DNA of 64,000 nt from Flavivirga spongiicola (GCF_030540825.1 NZ_JAUOEO010000001.1:3299001-3363000), one strand, 5' to 3'. Numbered from the stretch's first letter, positions 8,614-18,151 are shown. Made by a program: numbers and translations. The notes: generated from the letters alone by a model not told the origin.

Positions 8614-8935
8614 AATTATATATTTTTAATTGTTATATACTTAAGACGTTTGCTATGTTAAGAAAGGGGACATTATTTTCAAATTTAATGAATAAATTCC
8701 TGCGAAGACAGGGATCTCTTTTTTTTAAACTTGGCGTGATATTATTATATGCAGTGGTGAAAATGAAATGTTCGTTTAACGTGTTCGTGTATGGTTAGTT
8801 GTTTTGTCTAGAACTAAGTTAGTAAAAAAAACGAACCAGAGGAAAATCCGTAGGATTTTCCGAGTACACACAGAACTAGCAATTTACTATACACGCTGTT
8901 GGCTGTAGTTTTTTGTTTCCTCTAATTGAGTTTAA
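8614..8935. other. Gene-free stretch with a palindrome and a cassette-like boundary
   Basis: No convincing frame is present. The stretch carries the upstream region of the YciI gene, a 9-base-arm palindrome ggaaaatcc-gta-ggattttcc at 8841-8861, and an imperfect inverted pair cgtgtatgg (8786-8794) and ctatacacg (8887-8895). The right end, from tatacacgctgttggctgta at 8888, resembles the sequences at 9297-9320 and, inverted, 10241-10270, which bound the two genes that follow. Confidence 0.5.
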
Positions 8936-9289
8936 TTAATGCCAATTATAGTTACAAAACCTACACTGTTTCGCTCTTGGAGTTCTAGTCAGTTTATCAC
9001 ATTTGGGACAATAATTAAATACAATATTTTCACCATTATCAGCTAATATTCTTTCGGCTGTGTTTTTTCTAAAAGCATCTGCACCATCTTTCAAAAGTTC
9101 CAAAGCATTAGGGTTATCTGTTAACCAATTTTGTCTCAAAAACATTTCTCTGCGAGAATCTGAAAATTCAGATATGTCATTTTTACCACGTTTGACTATG
9201 GTTGAATAATGCCTCCAAGCTAATTTTTCTTCCCTTGACATCAAATTAGATGAATATTGCAATATGTAATCGATTTTTTCTATATCCAT
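8936..9289 (-). CDS. Unknown 117-residue protein with C-terminal zinc ribbon
   Basis: I do not recognise this gene by name. Residues 1-85 look helical and charged (MSREEKLAWRHYSTIVKRG, then RREMFLRQNW). Residues 93-116 contain CPKCDKLTRTPRAKQCRFC, two CxxC pairs that would form a zinc-ribbon knuckle for nucleic acid or protein binding. Such short flavobacterial genes often occur as scattered accessory genes. It is bounded on both sides by a related sequence (tatacacgctgttggctgta at 8888 and tatacaagttgttgacttta at 9297), which suggests it arrived as a unit. No partner is evident except the HNH-like gene upstream on the same strand. Confidence 0.65.
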   Translation of the reverse strand: MDIEKIDYILQYSSNLMSREEKLAWRHYSTIVKRGKNDISEFSDSRREMFLRQNWLTDNPNALELLKDGADAFRKNTAERILADNGENIVFNYCPKCDKLTRTPRAKQCRFCNYNWH

Positions 9290-9337
9290 TATTAATTATA
9301 CAAGTTGTTGACTTTAGTTTAATAATCTGTATTGACA

Positions 9338-10216
9338 TTATTTTAGTCCAAACGAAATTTCTTCTAGAGTTTTTATCTTTATGATTGAACTCATATCAAA
9401 GTGATTAAAAGAAATACCATTTTCTCCTGATTTTAAGACAAGGTCATAACTAATAGGTAAAGTAACATCGTTATTCACTAAATCTTTGTCATTAGGATTA
9501 TAAGGCAAGAAAATTTGAAACCTATAAAATCCCCAAACAAAAATAAAACTAAATTCTGGAGAATTAACTTTTGCTTTTTTCTTCAATAAAATTGCCATTG
9601 GTTTGATTAATGGCTTTCCTTTTTTGTTGAGGACTAATGTTAAAGGTAAATCTGTTTCAATAATTAAATCTTTTTTTTGAATCCAATTTATTAAAGTTTC
9701 GAATTTACTTAATTCGTTTGGATGTAACATTGAAACTCCCATTTTTGCTAAAGCTTTGTAGACGTATAAAGGAATAAAAGGAGTAGGAGCAGATTTTTGT
9801 TTGAATCCATTGGGTTCAATTTTTATAAAATCCTTTTTATCAAAAATACTCGCGATTAATGTTTTTTCATCTTTAAACTCACTTCTAAATGAAAATTCAT
9901 AATCTTTATATTTAGGAAATCCATTTTTACCTTTAATTGGCAGAAATGAATTTTTGAAACTCCCGAAGTTTTTTAAATTTCGCTCATATTCGCTAAACAA
10001 GTTATTACAAGAATCACATTCATTTAGACATAAAAGGTTAATTTTTCCAGCAAATTCTGGAACTAAATGAGCTTTACTTTTGAATTTTTGTTCAGAGTTT
10101 TCTCCGCAGTACCTACATTTATTAATTTCATCTATAGGAGTTTTATAATCTAACATAGAATTATGAACTTCATAAGTATCATAAAACTTTGGAATACTAT
10201 AAATTACTTTGGTCAT
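9338..10216 (-). CDS. HNH-endonuclease-like protein
   Basis: A 292-residue protein of uncertain role. Residues 34-85 contain CRYCG, then a KAHLVPEF segment, then CDSCNNLFSEYERN. This order of CxxC, central histidine, and CxxC with asparagine is that of zinc-bound HNH/treble-clef nucleases. The rest (YVYKALAKMGVSML, then FIFVWGFYRFQIFLPYN) is unlike any domain I can name. Proteins of this kind are often annotated as HNH endonucleases and can be nuclease parts of accessory or defence genes. Here there is no restriction partner, so a nuclease function is inference. It shares strand and boundary sequences with the zinc-ribbon gene downstream. Confidence 0.6.
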   Translation of the reverse strand: MTKVIYSIPKFYDTYEVHNSMLDYKTPIDEINKCRYCGENSEQKFKSKAHLVPEFAGKINLLCLNECDSCNNLFSEYERNLKNFGSFKNSFLPIKGKNGFPKYKDYEFSFRSEFKDEKTLIASIFDKKDFIKIEPNGFKQKSAPTPFIPLYVYKALAKMGVSMLHPNELSKFETLINWIQKKDLIIETDLPLTLVLNKKGKPLIKPMAILLKKKAKVNSPEFSFIFVWGFYRFQIFLPYNPNDKDLVNNDVTLPISYDLVLKSGENGISFNHFDMSSIIKIKTLEEISFGLK

Positions 10217-10400
10217 AGAGATGTTGAATGGATATTATTGCAGTCTAAATTACTGCCAACGACATGATATGAAATCGTTTTAATGTTTTATATCTAATGT
10301 TAAACGAAGTTCGTTAATTTTTCTGACAAAGTCAAGAGTGTCAATTACAAAAGCTTTTAACATAAAAAAAGGGAGGCAATTCAATAAAATCGAATAGTTT

Positions 10401-11786
10401 TTATTTTATGACAGGTACTTTTATTGAAGATTTAATCCAACATTCAATTTTAATAGTTTCGCCAGAGTTTCCTTCTATAAAAATTTCCTGTTTTGTTGGT
10501 GCTTTGGCCTTATAACTTGCCGCAGATTGTGCCGCATCTTTTTTTAGAGTAGGATCGACTCTTGAAGCTTTTTGAGCCTCCTTTGCGGCTAACCAATAAA
10601 CAGCTCTTTTGTTAAAATTAGAGTTTCCGCAGTTTTTAGCACTAGCATTGTACATTGATGCAATAGATAAGTGTGGTGCCCCATTAGATGGATTGAGTTT
10701 TAAGGCCCGATTAAAGTAAATTCTTGCTTGACTGAACTTTCCTTTATTTTTTAAAATCAATCCAATTTTGTAAGCTAATTTCCCTTTTTTATAGGTGTCA
10801 GATTCTAAATTGAATGCCTGTTTTAAATAACTTTCAGCTTCAGCTTCTTTACCGTTTTTAAGTAAAACCGTCGCAACAAAATATTTTGTATCTGCAGAAG
10901 GAGCGGTATCATCATAAGCTTTAACCATATTTTCGTATAGTAGAACATTTGTACACCCTTTATGATACATTTTATTTACGGCTCTTTTTAACCAAACAGC
11001 ATCAGATTTATGAGATTCAAAACCTTTTTCATATAAAGGAATTAAGTTTTCGCAATTTGACCTTATATTAGATTTACCAGCCATACTAATTGAGATTTGA
11101 TTATAAGATTTTAAAGACTTTTCATAATACTTTTTGTATTGCTTCTCCTTTTTTGTTAAAACTAGCCCGTCATCTTTTTTTATTATGAGTGCATTGAGTT
11201 TTTCTGAATAGTTTTTTATTTCAACTTCAATTTTTTCAGAGATATCATCATATTTATTAAACAAATCTTGAGCAGATTTTTCACCATTATCATATAAATC
11301 AACTATTAAAGAAAAGTACGTGTATAGACTTTTTGGGTTTGTAAAAGTAGCTTTGTCGGCTTTAAACGTTTCATTAAAACAATCATATAATTCTGAATCT
11401 GTATTCCTCAATATTTTTTTATTATCATATTTTAATTGACAAGCCATTGCGGTATATTTTCCTTTTTTGGTTTTGCTTGGAAAATACTTAGCTCTTTGTT
11501 CCCATAATTTCAAAAGATCGTTTATGAAACCCGTTTTATCTATTCCTTGAGTTTGTTTGATTTTTGCTTCTAAAATATCTTCTCCATACTTATAAATAGC
11601 AATATTTAACTCTGGACAATTATTACGAACATACATCCATGGTTCGTAAGCAGCGTCGTAATTTTCTACTTTCGCATATTCATGAAATAAAGAAAGTTTG
11701 TCCTTGCATTCTTCATTATTTTGAGCGAAAGTTGAATTAAAACCAATAAATAATAGAGTAAATAATAAAGTCAATTTAGTTATCAT
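10401..11786 (-). CDS. Exported TPR protein conserved in Flavobacteriaceae
   Basis: A 461-residue protein with a cleavable signal peptide (MITKLTLLFTLLFIGFNSTFA). The N-terminal part, including LFHEYAKVENYDAAYEPWMY, is typical of a flavobacterial TPR family. TPR-like units continue near 295-375 (TKYFVATVLLKNGKEAEAES, then ARIYFNRALKLNPSNG). The C-terminus (IKIECWIKSSIKVPVI) is short and beta-like. It is a periplasmic or outer-membrane-associated scaffold of unknown partner. It is transcribed alone on the minus strand. Confidence 0.85.
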   Translation of the reverse strand: MITKLTLLFTLLFIGFNSTFAQNNEECKDKLSLFHEYAKVENYDAAYEPWMYVRNNCPELNIAIYKYGEDILEAKIKQTQGIDKTGFINDLLKLWEQRAKYFPSKTKKGKYTAMACQLKYDNKKILRNTDSELYDCFNETFKADKATFTNPKSLYTYFSLIVDLYDNGEKSAQDLFNKYDDISEKIEVEIKNYSEKLNALIIKKDDGLVLTKKEKQYKKYYEKSLKSYNQISISMAGKSNIRSNCENLIPLYEKGFESHKSDAVWLKRAVNKMYHKGCTNVLLYENMVKAYDDTAPSADTKYFVATVLLKNGKEAEAESYLKQAFNLESDTYKKGKLAYKIGLILKNKGKFSQARIYFNRALKLNPSNGAPHLSIASMYNASAKNCGNSNFNKRAVYWLAAKEAQKASRVDPTLKKDAAQSAASYKAKAPTKQEIFIEGNSGETIKIECWIKSSIKVPVIK

Positions 11787-12113
11787 AAGTAATAGTATTA
11801 ATTTCTAATTATTGCTGTATTTTCTTTTTCAAAACTATTTTAGTAGGTGGATTTTAATGGAGTTAGTAATATTTATACTAACAAGTTCTAACCTAAATTT
11901 TCAATGGAGCCTGCTTTACGTTAAAGGAAATTACTCACAAGAAATATGCCAAATCTGCAATTTGTTGGCTAATGATTTTAGTGCTATTATGGGGGGAGAT
12001 ATAGCTTGTGATTTGTGAGTATACGAAATCGTCCAAATGTTAGTACTTAAAACTGAACGATTATAGTTGAAGTTTTTTATGAAATTGAGCCTTTAGCTCA
12101 TTGAAAAACAAAA
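11787..12113. other. Intergenic region with no supported gene
   Basis: Between the TPR gene start and the pruA terminator I see only AT-rich sequence. A 68-codon plus-strand frame at 11812-12018 has no recognisable composition and is not called. A few short inverted pairs (for example gagcctttagctc at 12087-12099) are present. Confidence 0.5.
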
Positions 12114-12142
12114 AGAGGCTGTCTAAAATTAAGACAGCCTCT
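12114..12142 (-). terminator. Terminator of pruA
   Basis: An 11-bp perfect stem (agaggctgtct and agacagcctct) encloses a 7-base loop. On the minus strand it is followed by a T-rich tract (TTTTGTTTTT), so it ends pruA transcription. Its arm agaggctgtcta matches the outer arm of the repeat at 61382. Confidence 0.85.
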
Positions 12143-12190
12143 ATATATAAGTTTCTCGATTATGAGATTCCTGTTTTCACAGGAATTCTT

Positions 12191-13819
12191 CTACTCACCC
12201 AAAAATGGATAACGATAATCTGTAGGCGTTACAAAGGTCTCTTTTATCATTCTAGGAGATACCCAACGTAATAAGTTTTGTGCACTTCCTGCTTTATCGT
12301 TAGTTCCGGAAGCTCTGGCACCACCAAAAGGTTGTTGTCCAACAACAGCACCTGTTGGCTTATCGTTAATATAGAAGTTTCCGGCAGCATTTTGTAAAGC
12401 TTCGGTTGCTTGAGTTACTGCATATCTGTCTTTAGATAATATAGCACCAGTTAAAGCATATTCACTAGTTTCATCTACTAATTTTAAAGTCTCCGCGTAA
12501 GCGTCATCTTCATACACATAGATAGTAATTACAGGGCCAAATAACTCAGTACACATCGTTGTGTATTTTGGATCTTTGGTAACAATAACAGTAGGCTCTA
12601 TAAAATAACCTTTGCTTTTATCATAATTTCCACCAACGATAATTTCAGCGTCACTATCAGCTTTAGCCTGATCAATGTATTTTGCTAACTTATCAAAAGA
12701 ACCTTCATGAATCACGGCTGTAATAAAGTTGCTCATGTCTTCAGGAGAGCCCATTTTAAAGGATTTCACATCTTCTATAACCTTGCTTTTTACATCACTC
12801 CATAAACTTTTTGGAACATAAGCTCTTGAAGCTGCACTACATTTTTGTCCTTGAAATTCAAAAGCACCACGTACAATAGCAGTAGCTACTTGTTTGGCAT
12901 TTGCAGATTTATGAGCAACGATAAAATCTTTACCACCAGTTTCTCCGACAATTCTTGGGTATGTTTTATAGTTGTGTATATTATTTCCTATTTGTTTCCA
13001 AAGTTCTTTAAAAATAAAGGTAGAACCTGTAAAGTGCAGACCAGAAAAATCTGGACTAGCCATAACCGTATTGGTTATCATTACTGGATCACCAAAAACA
13101 ACATTGATAACCCCTGGAGGTACACCAGCTTCTTCAAAAACATCCATAATTACCTTGGCAGAATATACTTGGCTATCACTAGGTTTCCAAACAACAACGT
13201 TACCCATTAAAGCCATACAAGCAGGTAAGTTTCCAGCAATGGCAGTAAAGTTAAAAGGAGTTACTGCATAAGTAAATCCTTCAAGGGGTCTGTACTCAAT
13301 TCTATTCCAGGCATCACTTGTGCTTTCTGGTTGCTCCATATAAATATCAGTCATAAACTGCACATTAAAGCGTAAGAAATCTATAAATTCACAGGCAGCA
13401 TCAATTTCTGCTTGATGAATCGTTTTAGATTGTGCAATCATGGTTGCGGCATTTATTTTCGCTCTATAAGGGCCAGCAATTAATTCGGCAGCTTTTAAGA
13501 AAATACCAGCACGTTGTTCCCATGGCATTTGAGACCAATTTTTTCTTGCCTCTAATGCTGTAGAAATGGCTTCATCAACATGTGATTTTTCAGCTAAATG
13601 ATACGTACCAACAATATGTTTGTGATCGTGCGGAGGAGACATGGTTCTGGTATTGCCAGTTTCTATGTCTTTTCCATTTATATATAATGGAACGTCAATT
13701 TTACTATTGAACATTTCTTTATACGCTTTTAATACTGCTTCTCGCTCTGGAGAACCAGGAACATAACTTTTAACAGGTTCATTAACAGCTACAGGTACAT
13801 TAAAAAAGCCTTTCCCCAT
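12191..13819 (-). CDS. pruA: L-glutamate gamma-semialdehyde (P5C) dehydrogenase
   Basis: A 542-residue cytoplasmic aldehyde dehydrogenase that oxidises L-glutamate-5-semialdehyde to glutamate with NAD+, the second step of proline catabolism. The catalytic C327 lies in GQKCSAASRAY and the general base E293 in VGETGGKD. The cofactor-binding segment GLHFTGSTFIFKELW is at 260-274, and the C-terminal QQPFGGARASGTNDKAGS motif is typical of the monofunctional PruA family. The length matches monofunctional enzymes, so there is no fused proline dehydrogenase. No putA-like gene is adjacent. A good promoter (13863-13892) and a strong terminator suggest a single-gene unit. Confidence 0.96.
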   Translation of the reverse strand: MGKGFFNVPVAVNEPVKSYVPGSPEREAVLKAYKEMFNSKIDVPLYINGKDIETGNTRTMSPPHDHKHIVGTYHLAEKSHVDEAISTALEARKNWSQMPWEQRAGIFLKAAELIAGPYRAKINAATMIAQSKTIHQAEIDAACEFIDFLRFNVQFMTDIYMEQPESTSDAWNRIEYRPLEGFTYAVTPFNFTAIAGNLPACMALMGNVVVWKPSDSQVYSAKVIMDVFEEAGVPPGVINVVFGDPVMITNTVMASPDFSGLHFTGSTFIFKELWKQIGNNIHNYKTYPRIVGETGGKDFIVAHKSANAKQVATAIVRGAFEFQGQKCSAASRAYVPKSLWSDVKSKVIEDVKSFKMGSPEDMSNFITAVIHEGSFDKLAKYIDQAKADSDAEIIVGGNYDKSKGYFIEPTVIVTKDPKYTTMCTELFGPVITIYVYEDDAYAETLKLVDETSEYALTGAILSKDRYAVTQATEALQNAAGNFYINDKPTGAVVGQQPFGGARASGTNDKAGSAQNLLRWVSPRMIKETFVTPTDYRYPFLGE

Positions 13820-13862
13820 GATTTTCTTGTTTTTTATTATTGAATTTTCATTAAATGAGGTG

Positions 13863-13892
13863 CAAATTTACGAATTATTTAATGATTGCAAA
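13863..13892 (-). promoter_or_regulatory. Promoter of pruA
   Basis: On the minus strand TTTG (13892-13889) is followed after 18 bp by TAAATTTG (13870-13863) and then C. Both boxes and the spacing fit the Bacteroidota sigma-A consensus. Transcription would begin about 40 bp before the pruA ATG. Confidence 0.65.
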
Positions 13893-13969
13893 TGCTAACA
13901 ATGTTTAAAAACAAGTTAAATTTTATTTATTTTTTGTAAGTTGCCAGAGCGTATTTAGACTACAAATTT

Positions 13970-14695
13970 ATGTGTACAGTAACAATTATTCCAAAGGCTA
14001 ATAATGGATTTGTTTTAACTTCCAATAGGGACGAAGCACCAAATAGAGTATCCATCGCCCCGGACTTTTATATAACCAATGGTGTTAAAATGGTATTTCC
14101 CAAGGATGAAGTGGCTGGTGGCACATGGATTGGTTTGAGTGAAAAAAACAGAGTCGTTTGCGTATTAAACGGTGGGTTTAAATGGCATGAACGCAAATTA
14201 AGTTACAGGAAGAGTAGAGGTGTGGTTGCTAAAGATTTAATGATTGCTGACGATATTGAAGATACGATTGAAACTTATAACCTTCAAGATATAGAACCCT
14301 TTACTATTATTATAATAGATTGGAACGTTTCTTTGAAATTTTATGAATTGGTATGGGATGGCGAAAACAAGCATTTTAAACCATTGCCTCCTGAGCCAAA
14401 AATTTGGTCTTCTTCAACCTTGTATTCTGAAGATATGAAGCAAGAAAGACTAGGTTGGTTTGAGTCTTTTAAAAACAACCATGCATTAGATGAGACTTCT
14501 ATATTAAAATTTCATAAAACCGCAGGGAGCGATAATAAAGATTTTGGAGTCGTCATGGATCGAGGTGTTGTTAAAACGACTAGTATCACACAAATAGTAA
14601 AAGAAGTTGATTCGGTTAAGATGGTCTATGAAAACCTTCAAAATAAAACAATTACAACTAAAATATGGAGTCTTCCGGAAGTTGTAAATGGATAA
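13970..14695 (+). CDS. NRDE (TANGO2-like) family protein
   Basis: A 241-residue protein of the NRDE family. It begins MCTVTIIPKANNGFVLTSNR and then DEAPNR, which gives the family name. C2, exposed after removal of M1, is a candidate N-terminal nucleophile, because the family is related in fold to Ntn hydrolases. Other conserved parts are AGGTWIGLSEKNRVVCVLNG and a HDRGV-like VMDRGVVKT near 200. Eukaryotic homologs are linked to haem and lipid handling, but the bacterial substrate is not known. The reading frame overlaps the next gene by 8 bp, so the two are translated together. Confidence 0.85.
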   Translation: MCTVTIIPKANNGFVLTSNRDEAPNRVSIAPDFYITNGVKMVFPKDEVAGGTWIGLSEKNRVVCVLNGGFKWHERKLSYRKSRGVVAKDLMIADDIEDTIETYNLQDIEPFTIIIIDWNVSLKFYELVWDGENKHFKPLPPEPKIWSSSTLYSEDMKQERLGWFESFKNNHALDETSILKFHKTAGSDNKDFGVVMDRGVVKTTSITQIVKEVDSVKMVYENLQNKTITTKIWSLPEVVNG

Positions 14696-15683
14696 TACAG
14701 GTATTATTATAACATTGGCGTATCCAGATACTATTGTTATGGTTTCTGAAGAATGGTTTTCTCCTTATTTAAGATTTTTAGGTGTTGGAAAAAAGAATTA
14801 TTTGCGAGCAGGACATGCTGCTTTAGTACTGATTGATAAAAAAACAGGTGTTTTAGAGTATCATGATTTTGGACGTTATATTACACCGGAACCTAATGGA
14901 AGGGTGCGGGGAAGAGATACTGATAATGAATTAGACTTCCCAATAAAAGCAGAGATTGAAAACAATACTATTAAAAACTTAAATGACATTTTAGAGTTTT
15001 TAGGAACGCATCCTAAATTAACACATGGAGAGGGAAAACTTGTAGCCTCTATTTGTAATGCTGTTGATTATAAAAAAGCGAGATCACATATTACCAAAAT
15101 GCAAAAACGTGAGTTTATCTATTATGCCGCTTTTAAAAAAAATGCATGCAATTGTGCCCGTTTTGTAACAGATAGTCTCATAGCTTCGGTTACCGATTTG
15201 AATATTAAAAAGAAGTTAGAAAATTCTAAGTGGTTTACACCTAGTACTGTTGGCAATGTGCTTTTAGCAGATACTGAAAATCATGCTTTTGAAGTTTCTG
15301 AAACCGGTGTTATTTCAGAATTTAAAGGCTCACAAAAAAGCGAAAATGTACGTTGTTTTTTAGATAAATTGAAAAAACATCAGCCCAATTTTATTGGAAC
15401 ATTAGAATCGAAACCTGTTGATGGTTTGCATGAGAGTGCACAATGGTTATCTGGTATTGCTGCTGGTGCTTGGTTTGAGTTGCATAAAATTGGACATGAT
15501 GTTGAGTACCATTTTAAACGTATTTCGCCATATGGAAATATTGATGTACAAGATACTTTTGTTGTTGAAGATGATACTTTTGATTATGATTTAGAGTTTG
15601 AATTTATCCATTATTCAAATTGTAAATTCTTTCATGTGAAGCAAAATGGCAAAGTTTTTAGGTTTTATAGGTTGAGGGAATGA
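14688..15683 (+). CDS. DUF6695-like protein, possible permuted papain-like fold
   Basis: A 331-residue soluble protein co-translated with the NRDE gene (8 bp overlap). I place it with flavobacterial proteins called DUF6695. The conserved-looking parts are AGHAALVLIDKKTGVLEYHD with H43 and H59, and KKNACNCARFVTDSLI with C154 and C156. A histidine in a GHA-beta strand followed later by an NC(A/S)xFV helix is the order found in circularly permuted NlpC/P60 hydrolases such as YiiX and LRAT. A cysteine amidase or acyltransferase activity is therefore possible but is inference. The C-terminal half (200-331) is beta-rich and unassigned. No signal peptide is present. Confidence 0.7.
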   Translation: MDNTGIIITLAYPDTIVMVSEEWFSPYLRFLGVGKKNYLRAGHAALVLIDKKTGVLEYHDFGRYITPEPNGRVRGRDTDNELDFPIKAEIENNTIKNLNDILEFLGTHPKLTHGEGKLVASICNAVDYKKARSHITKMQKREFIYYAAFKKNACNCARFVTDSLIASVTDLNIKKKLENSKWFTPSTVGNVLLADTENHAFEVSETGVISEFKGSQKSENVRCFLDKLKKHQPNFIGTLESKPVDGLHESAQWLSGIAAGAWFELHKIGHDVEYHFKRISPYGNIDVQDTFVVEDDTFDYDLEFEFIHYSNCKFFHVKQNGKVFRFYRLRE

Positions 15684-15763
15684 GACTAGGGATTGTTAAT
15701 ATATTTCCTGTTTTTAAAAACTACATGCCATGAAAGCTCAGTAAGGATTTTAGCCTTATAATA

Positions 15764-18151
15764 TTATGATTTAGTAGGCGAATAAGTATAAGTTTCTCCT
15801 TTTGACAATTTAACTGGGATGGTGTTATTTTTATATTTAATATTGAATTCATGATCAAATTTAGAAGACAATTCTGCCTTAGTAAGTTTGTTGTTTTTCC
15901 AGTATATATTGACTGTTAAGCCTCCTCTAGCTTTTAATCCTTTTATTGAACCATTTTCCCAAGCCTTAGGTAATGCAGGTAATACTCTAATTGTACTGTC
16001 TTCATGAGATTGTAAAAGCATTTCTGCAATACCCGCAGTATATCCAAAATTCCCATCAATTTGAAAAGGAGGATGTGCATCAAAAAGATTATTGAGCATT
16101 GATTTTTTAAATAATAGTTGTATGTGCTCGTGAGCCATATCTCCATCTAAAAGTCTGGCACTGCAATTGATTAACCAGGCGCGACTCCAACCAGTACCTG
16201 CGCCACCGTTTTTTAATCTATAATCTAAAGTACTTCTAACTGCTTCGAAGATTTTTGGAGAACCTTTTTCGGTAACACTAACACCAGGATGAAATCCGTA
16301 TAAATGAGACATATGTCTGTGTCCAGGTTCGGTTTCTGTATAAGGTCTATCCCATTCTAAAATTCTACCTTCATCACTTATAACAAAACCAGGGCGTAGT
16401 TGTTTTTGCTGCTCTTTAATTTTTGTTAACTGGTTGTTTTCTATTTCAAGAATCCTACAAGCTTCAACATAATTACGAAAAACTTCAGCAATAACTTGCT
16501 GATCCATAGCACTACCCAAGCATGAAGCTACTTTTTCTCCCTTGTCATTAAAAAAACGATTTTCGGGAGAGGTAGAAGGCGCCGAAATAAGCATGCCGTC
16601 TCTAGGGTCTTCAATCAGCCAATCGCTATAAAAAGTAGCAACTTCTTTTATTGCAGGGTAAGCACGTTCTTTTAAAAAAGTAATATCTCGGGTAAACTCA
16701 TAATGTTGCCAATAATGCTGCATCATCCAACCTCCTGCACCAATAGAACACCCCCAATAAGCCGTTGGAGCTCTTAACCATGTTGGTGCCCATAAATCCG
16801 TTGCATGAGGTAAAAATGATCCACGGCAACCAAAATTTTTATTGGCTGTTACCTTGCCATTTTCAATTAATTTATCAATATAATCAAATAAAGGCATGTT
16901 AAGTTCATCCAGATTCGTTGAATTTGCTAACCAATAATTCATTTGGAGGTTAATGTTTAGATGGTAATCAGCATTCCAAGGAGCCTTAATATGTTTATTC
17001 CATAACCCTTGAAGGTTAGCAGGGTTGGTGTTTTTTCTTGAAGAACTAATTAATAAGTAACGTCCATATTGAAATAATAAAGCTTCCAAAGCAACGTCAA
17101 CTGAACCTTCTTTTATACGTTTAATTCTTTTGTCTGTAGGAATACTATCTAAATGCGTATTGTTAAGGTTTAAGCTTATTTTAGAGTATAGATTTTGATA
17201 ATCTTCAATATGCTTTTCTTTTATCGTTTCAACATCAGAAGCAATAACATTTGTCAGGTCTATGATGTTTTGTTTTGCATAATTTTCATGGTAATATGAT
17301 GAATTTGAAACTAAATAGAACGTTGCCTTTTTTACGTTTTTTAGCTCTAAGTAATCTGTACCTTTTAGAACTTCACCACTATCATTATTTATTTTTAAGC
17401 ATGTTTCAAATTTGACACCATTAAGAATAGGATATGGCTCAGAATTAAATTTTCCATCACGCTGCGTAACTTCACCTTGCATTACTAAAAGATTGTCATT
17501 AGTAGTTTTTGTTTTTGCCGTAGGGAAGCCATTGTCTTCTGGTCTTGTTAATCGAATCTTTCCGTTTAAACCAGATGCAGATTGTGATTCAAATTCAATG
17601 ATAATAGCGTCATGTGGATGTGAAACGAATATTTTTTCGGTGATGAGGTTTCCGTCTGACTTATAAGAAACGGACGATGTGGCATTATTGATGTTTAATT
17701 CTCTACGGTAGTCGGTAATGTTTTTATGATCAAAATCAATGTGTAAATCACCCATAGTTTGATGTGATCTTACTACCGTTTTTCTGGAAAATTTATCTAC
17801 AAATAAACTATCTGCTATTTTGTTTTTATCTTTAAATAATAATTCTCTAATATGGTTAAGATCTTCTTTATTGCCTTCAGGCTCAACCCATGCATCATTG
17901 TCTGATGGCCACATAGAATCGTCATTTAATTGAATGTGTTCATTTGATGTATTTCCAAAGACCATAACTCCTAATCGACCATTTCCTAAAGGTAATGCTT
18001 CTTCCCAATTTTGAGCAGGTTGTTTATACCATAAAATATGTTCTTTACTAAAATCATTATCATCATCACTTTTTTTAGTACAAGATTGAACTATAATAAC
18101 ACTAACTAATAGTAAAAGAATATGTCTGTAGGTTGAATATTTTTGTTTCAT
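15764..18151 (-). CDS. GH95 family glycoside hydrolase (alpha-L-fucosidase), lipoprotein
   Basis: A 795-residue surface or periplasmic lipoprotein. I start it at the ATG at 18151 because this places a lipobox (LLLVSVIIVQSC) correctly; the frame is open 11 codons further. It should hydrolyse alpha-1,2-linked L-fucose, or galactose in some members, by inversion. Landmarks are YKQPAQNWEEALPLGNGRLG near the N-terminus, the NADYHLNINLQMNYW segment near residue 395 with the two catalytic asparagines, STSPENRF near 530 with the acid glutamate, and QIDGNFGYTAGIAEML near 700. The length is normal. No SusC/SusD pair or other glycosidase is adjacent, so it stands outside a polysaccharide utilisation locus. 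Confidence 0.93.
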   Translation of the reverse strand: MKQKYSTYRHILLLLVSVIIVQSCTKKSDDDNDFSKEHILWYKQPAQNWEEALPLGNGRLGVMVFGNTSNEHIQLNDDSMWPSDNDAWVEPEGNKEDLNHIRELLFKDKNKIADSLFVDKFSRKTVVRSHQTMGDLHIDFDHKNITDYRRELNINNATSSVSYKSDGNLITEKIFVSHPHDAIIIEFESQSASGLNGKIRLTRPEDNGFPTAKTKTTNDNLLVMQGEVTQRDGKFNSEPYPILNGVKFETCLKINNDSGEVLKGTDYLELKNVKKATFYLVSNSSYYHENYAKQNIIDLTNVIASDVETIKEKHIEDYQNLYSKISLNLNNTHLDSIPTDKRIKRIKEGSVDVALEALLFQYGRYLLISSSRKNTNPANLQGLWNKHIKAPWNADYHLNINLQMNYWLANSTNLDELNMPLFDYIDKLIENGKVTANKNFGCRGSFLPHATDLWAPTWLRAPTAYWGCSIGAGGWMMQHYWQHYEFTRDITFLKERAYPAIKEVATFYSDWLIEDPRDGMLISAPSTSPENRFFNDKGEKVASCLGSAMDQQVIAEVFRNYVEACRILEIENNQLTKIKEQQKQLRPGFVISDEGRILEWDRPYTETEPGHRHMSHLYGFHPGVSVTEKGSPKIFEAVRSTLDYRLKNGGAGTGWSRAWLINCSARLLDGDMAHEHIQLLFKKSMLNNLFDAHPPFQIDGNFGYTAGIAEMLLQSHEDSTIRVLPALPKAWENGSIKGLKARGGLTVNIYWKNNKLTKAELSSKFDHEFNIKYKNNTIPVKLSKGETYTYSPTKS

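Noticed and set aside
8936..10216. A toxin-antitoxin or restriction system made of the zinc-ribbon and HNH-like genes
   Set aside because: The genes are 48 bp apart with a boundary-like sequence between them, and no methyltransferase, specificity subunit or antitoxin motif is visible.
11812..12018. A 68-codon plus-strand frame in the gap before the pruA terminator
   Set aside because: Its composition is not protein-like, it matches no family I know, and it lacks a promoter and a credible start context.
12845..13271. Two plus-strand frames of about 100-120 codons opposite pruA
   Set aside because: They lie fully inside a well-supported gene on the other strand and have the composition of antisense translation.
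15764..18151. A polysaccharide utilisation locus around the GH95 fucosidase
   Set aside because: No SusC/SusD pair, sulfatase or other glycosidase lies nearby, and the neighbours are housekeeping genes.
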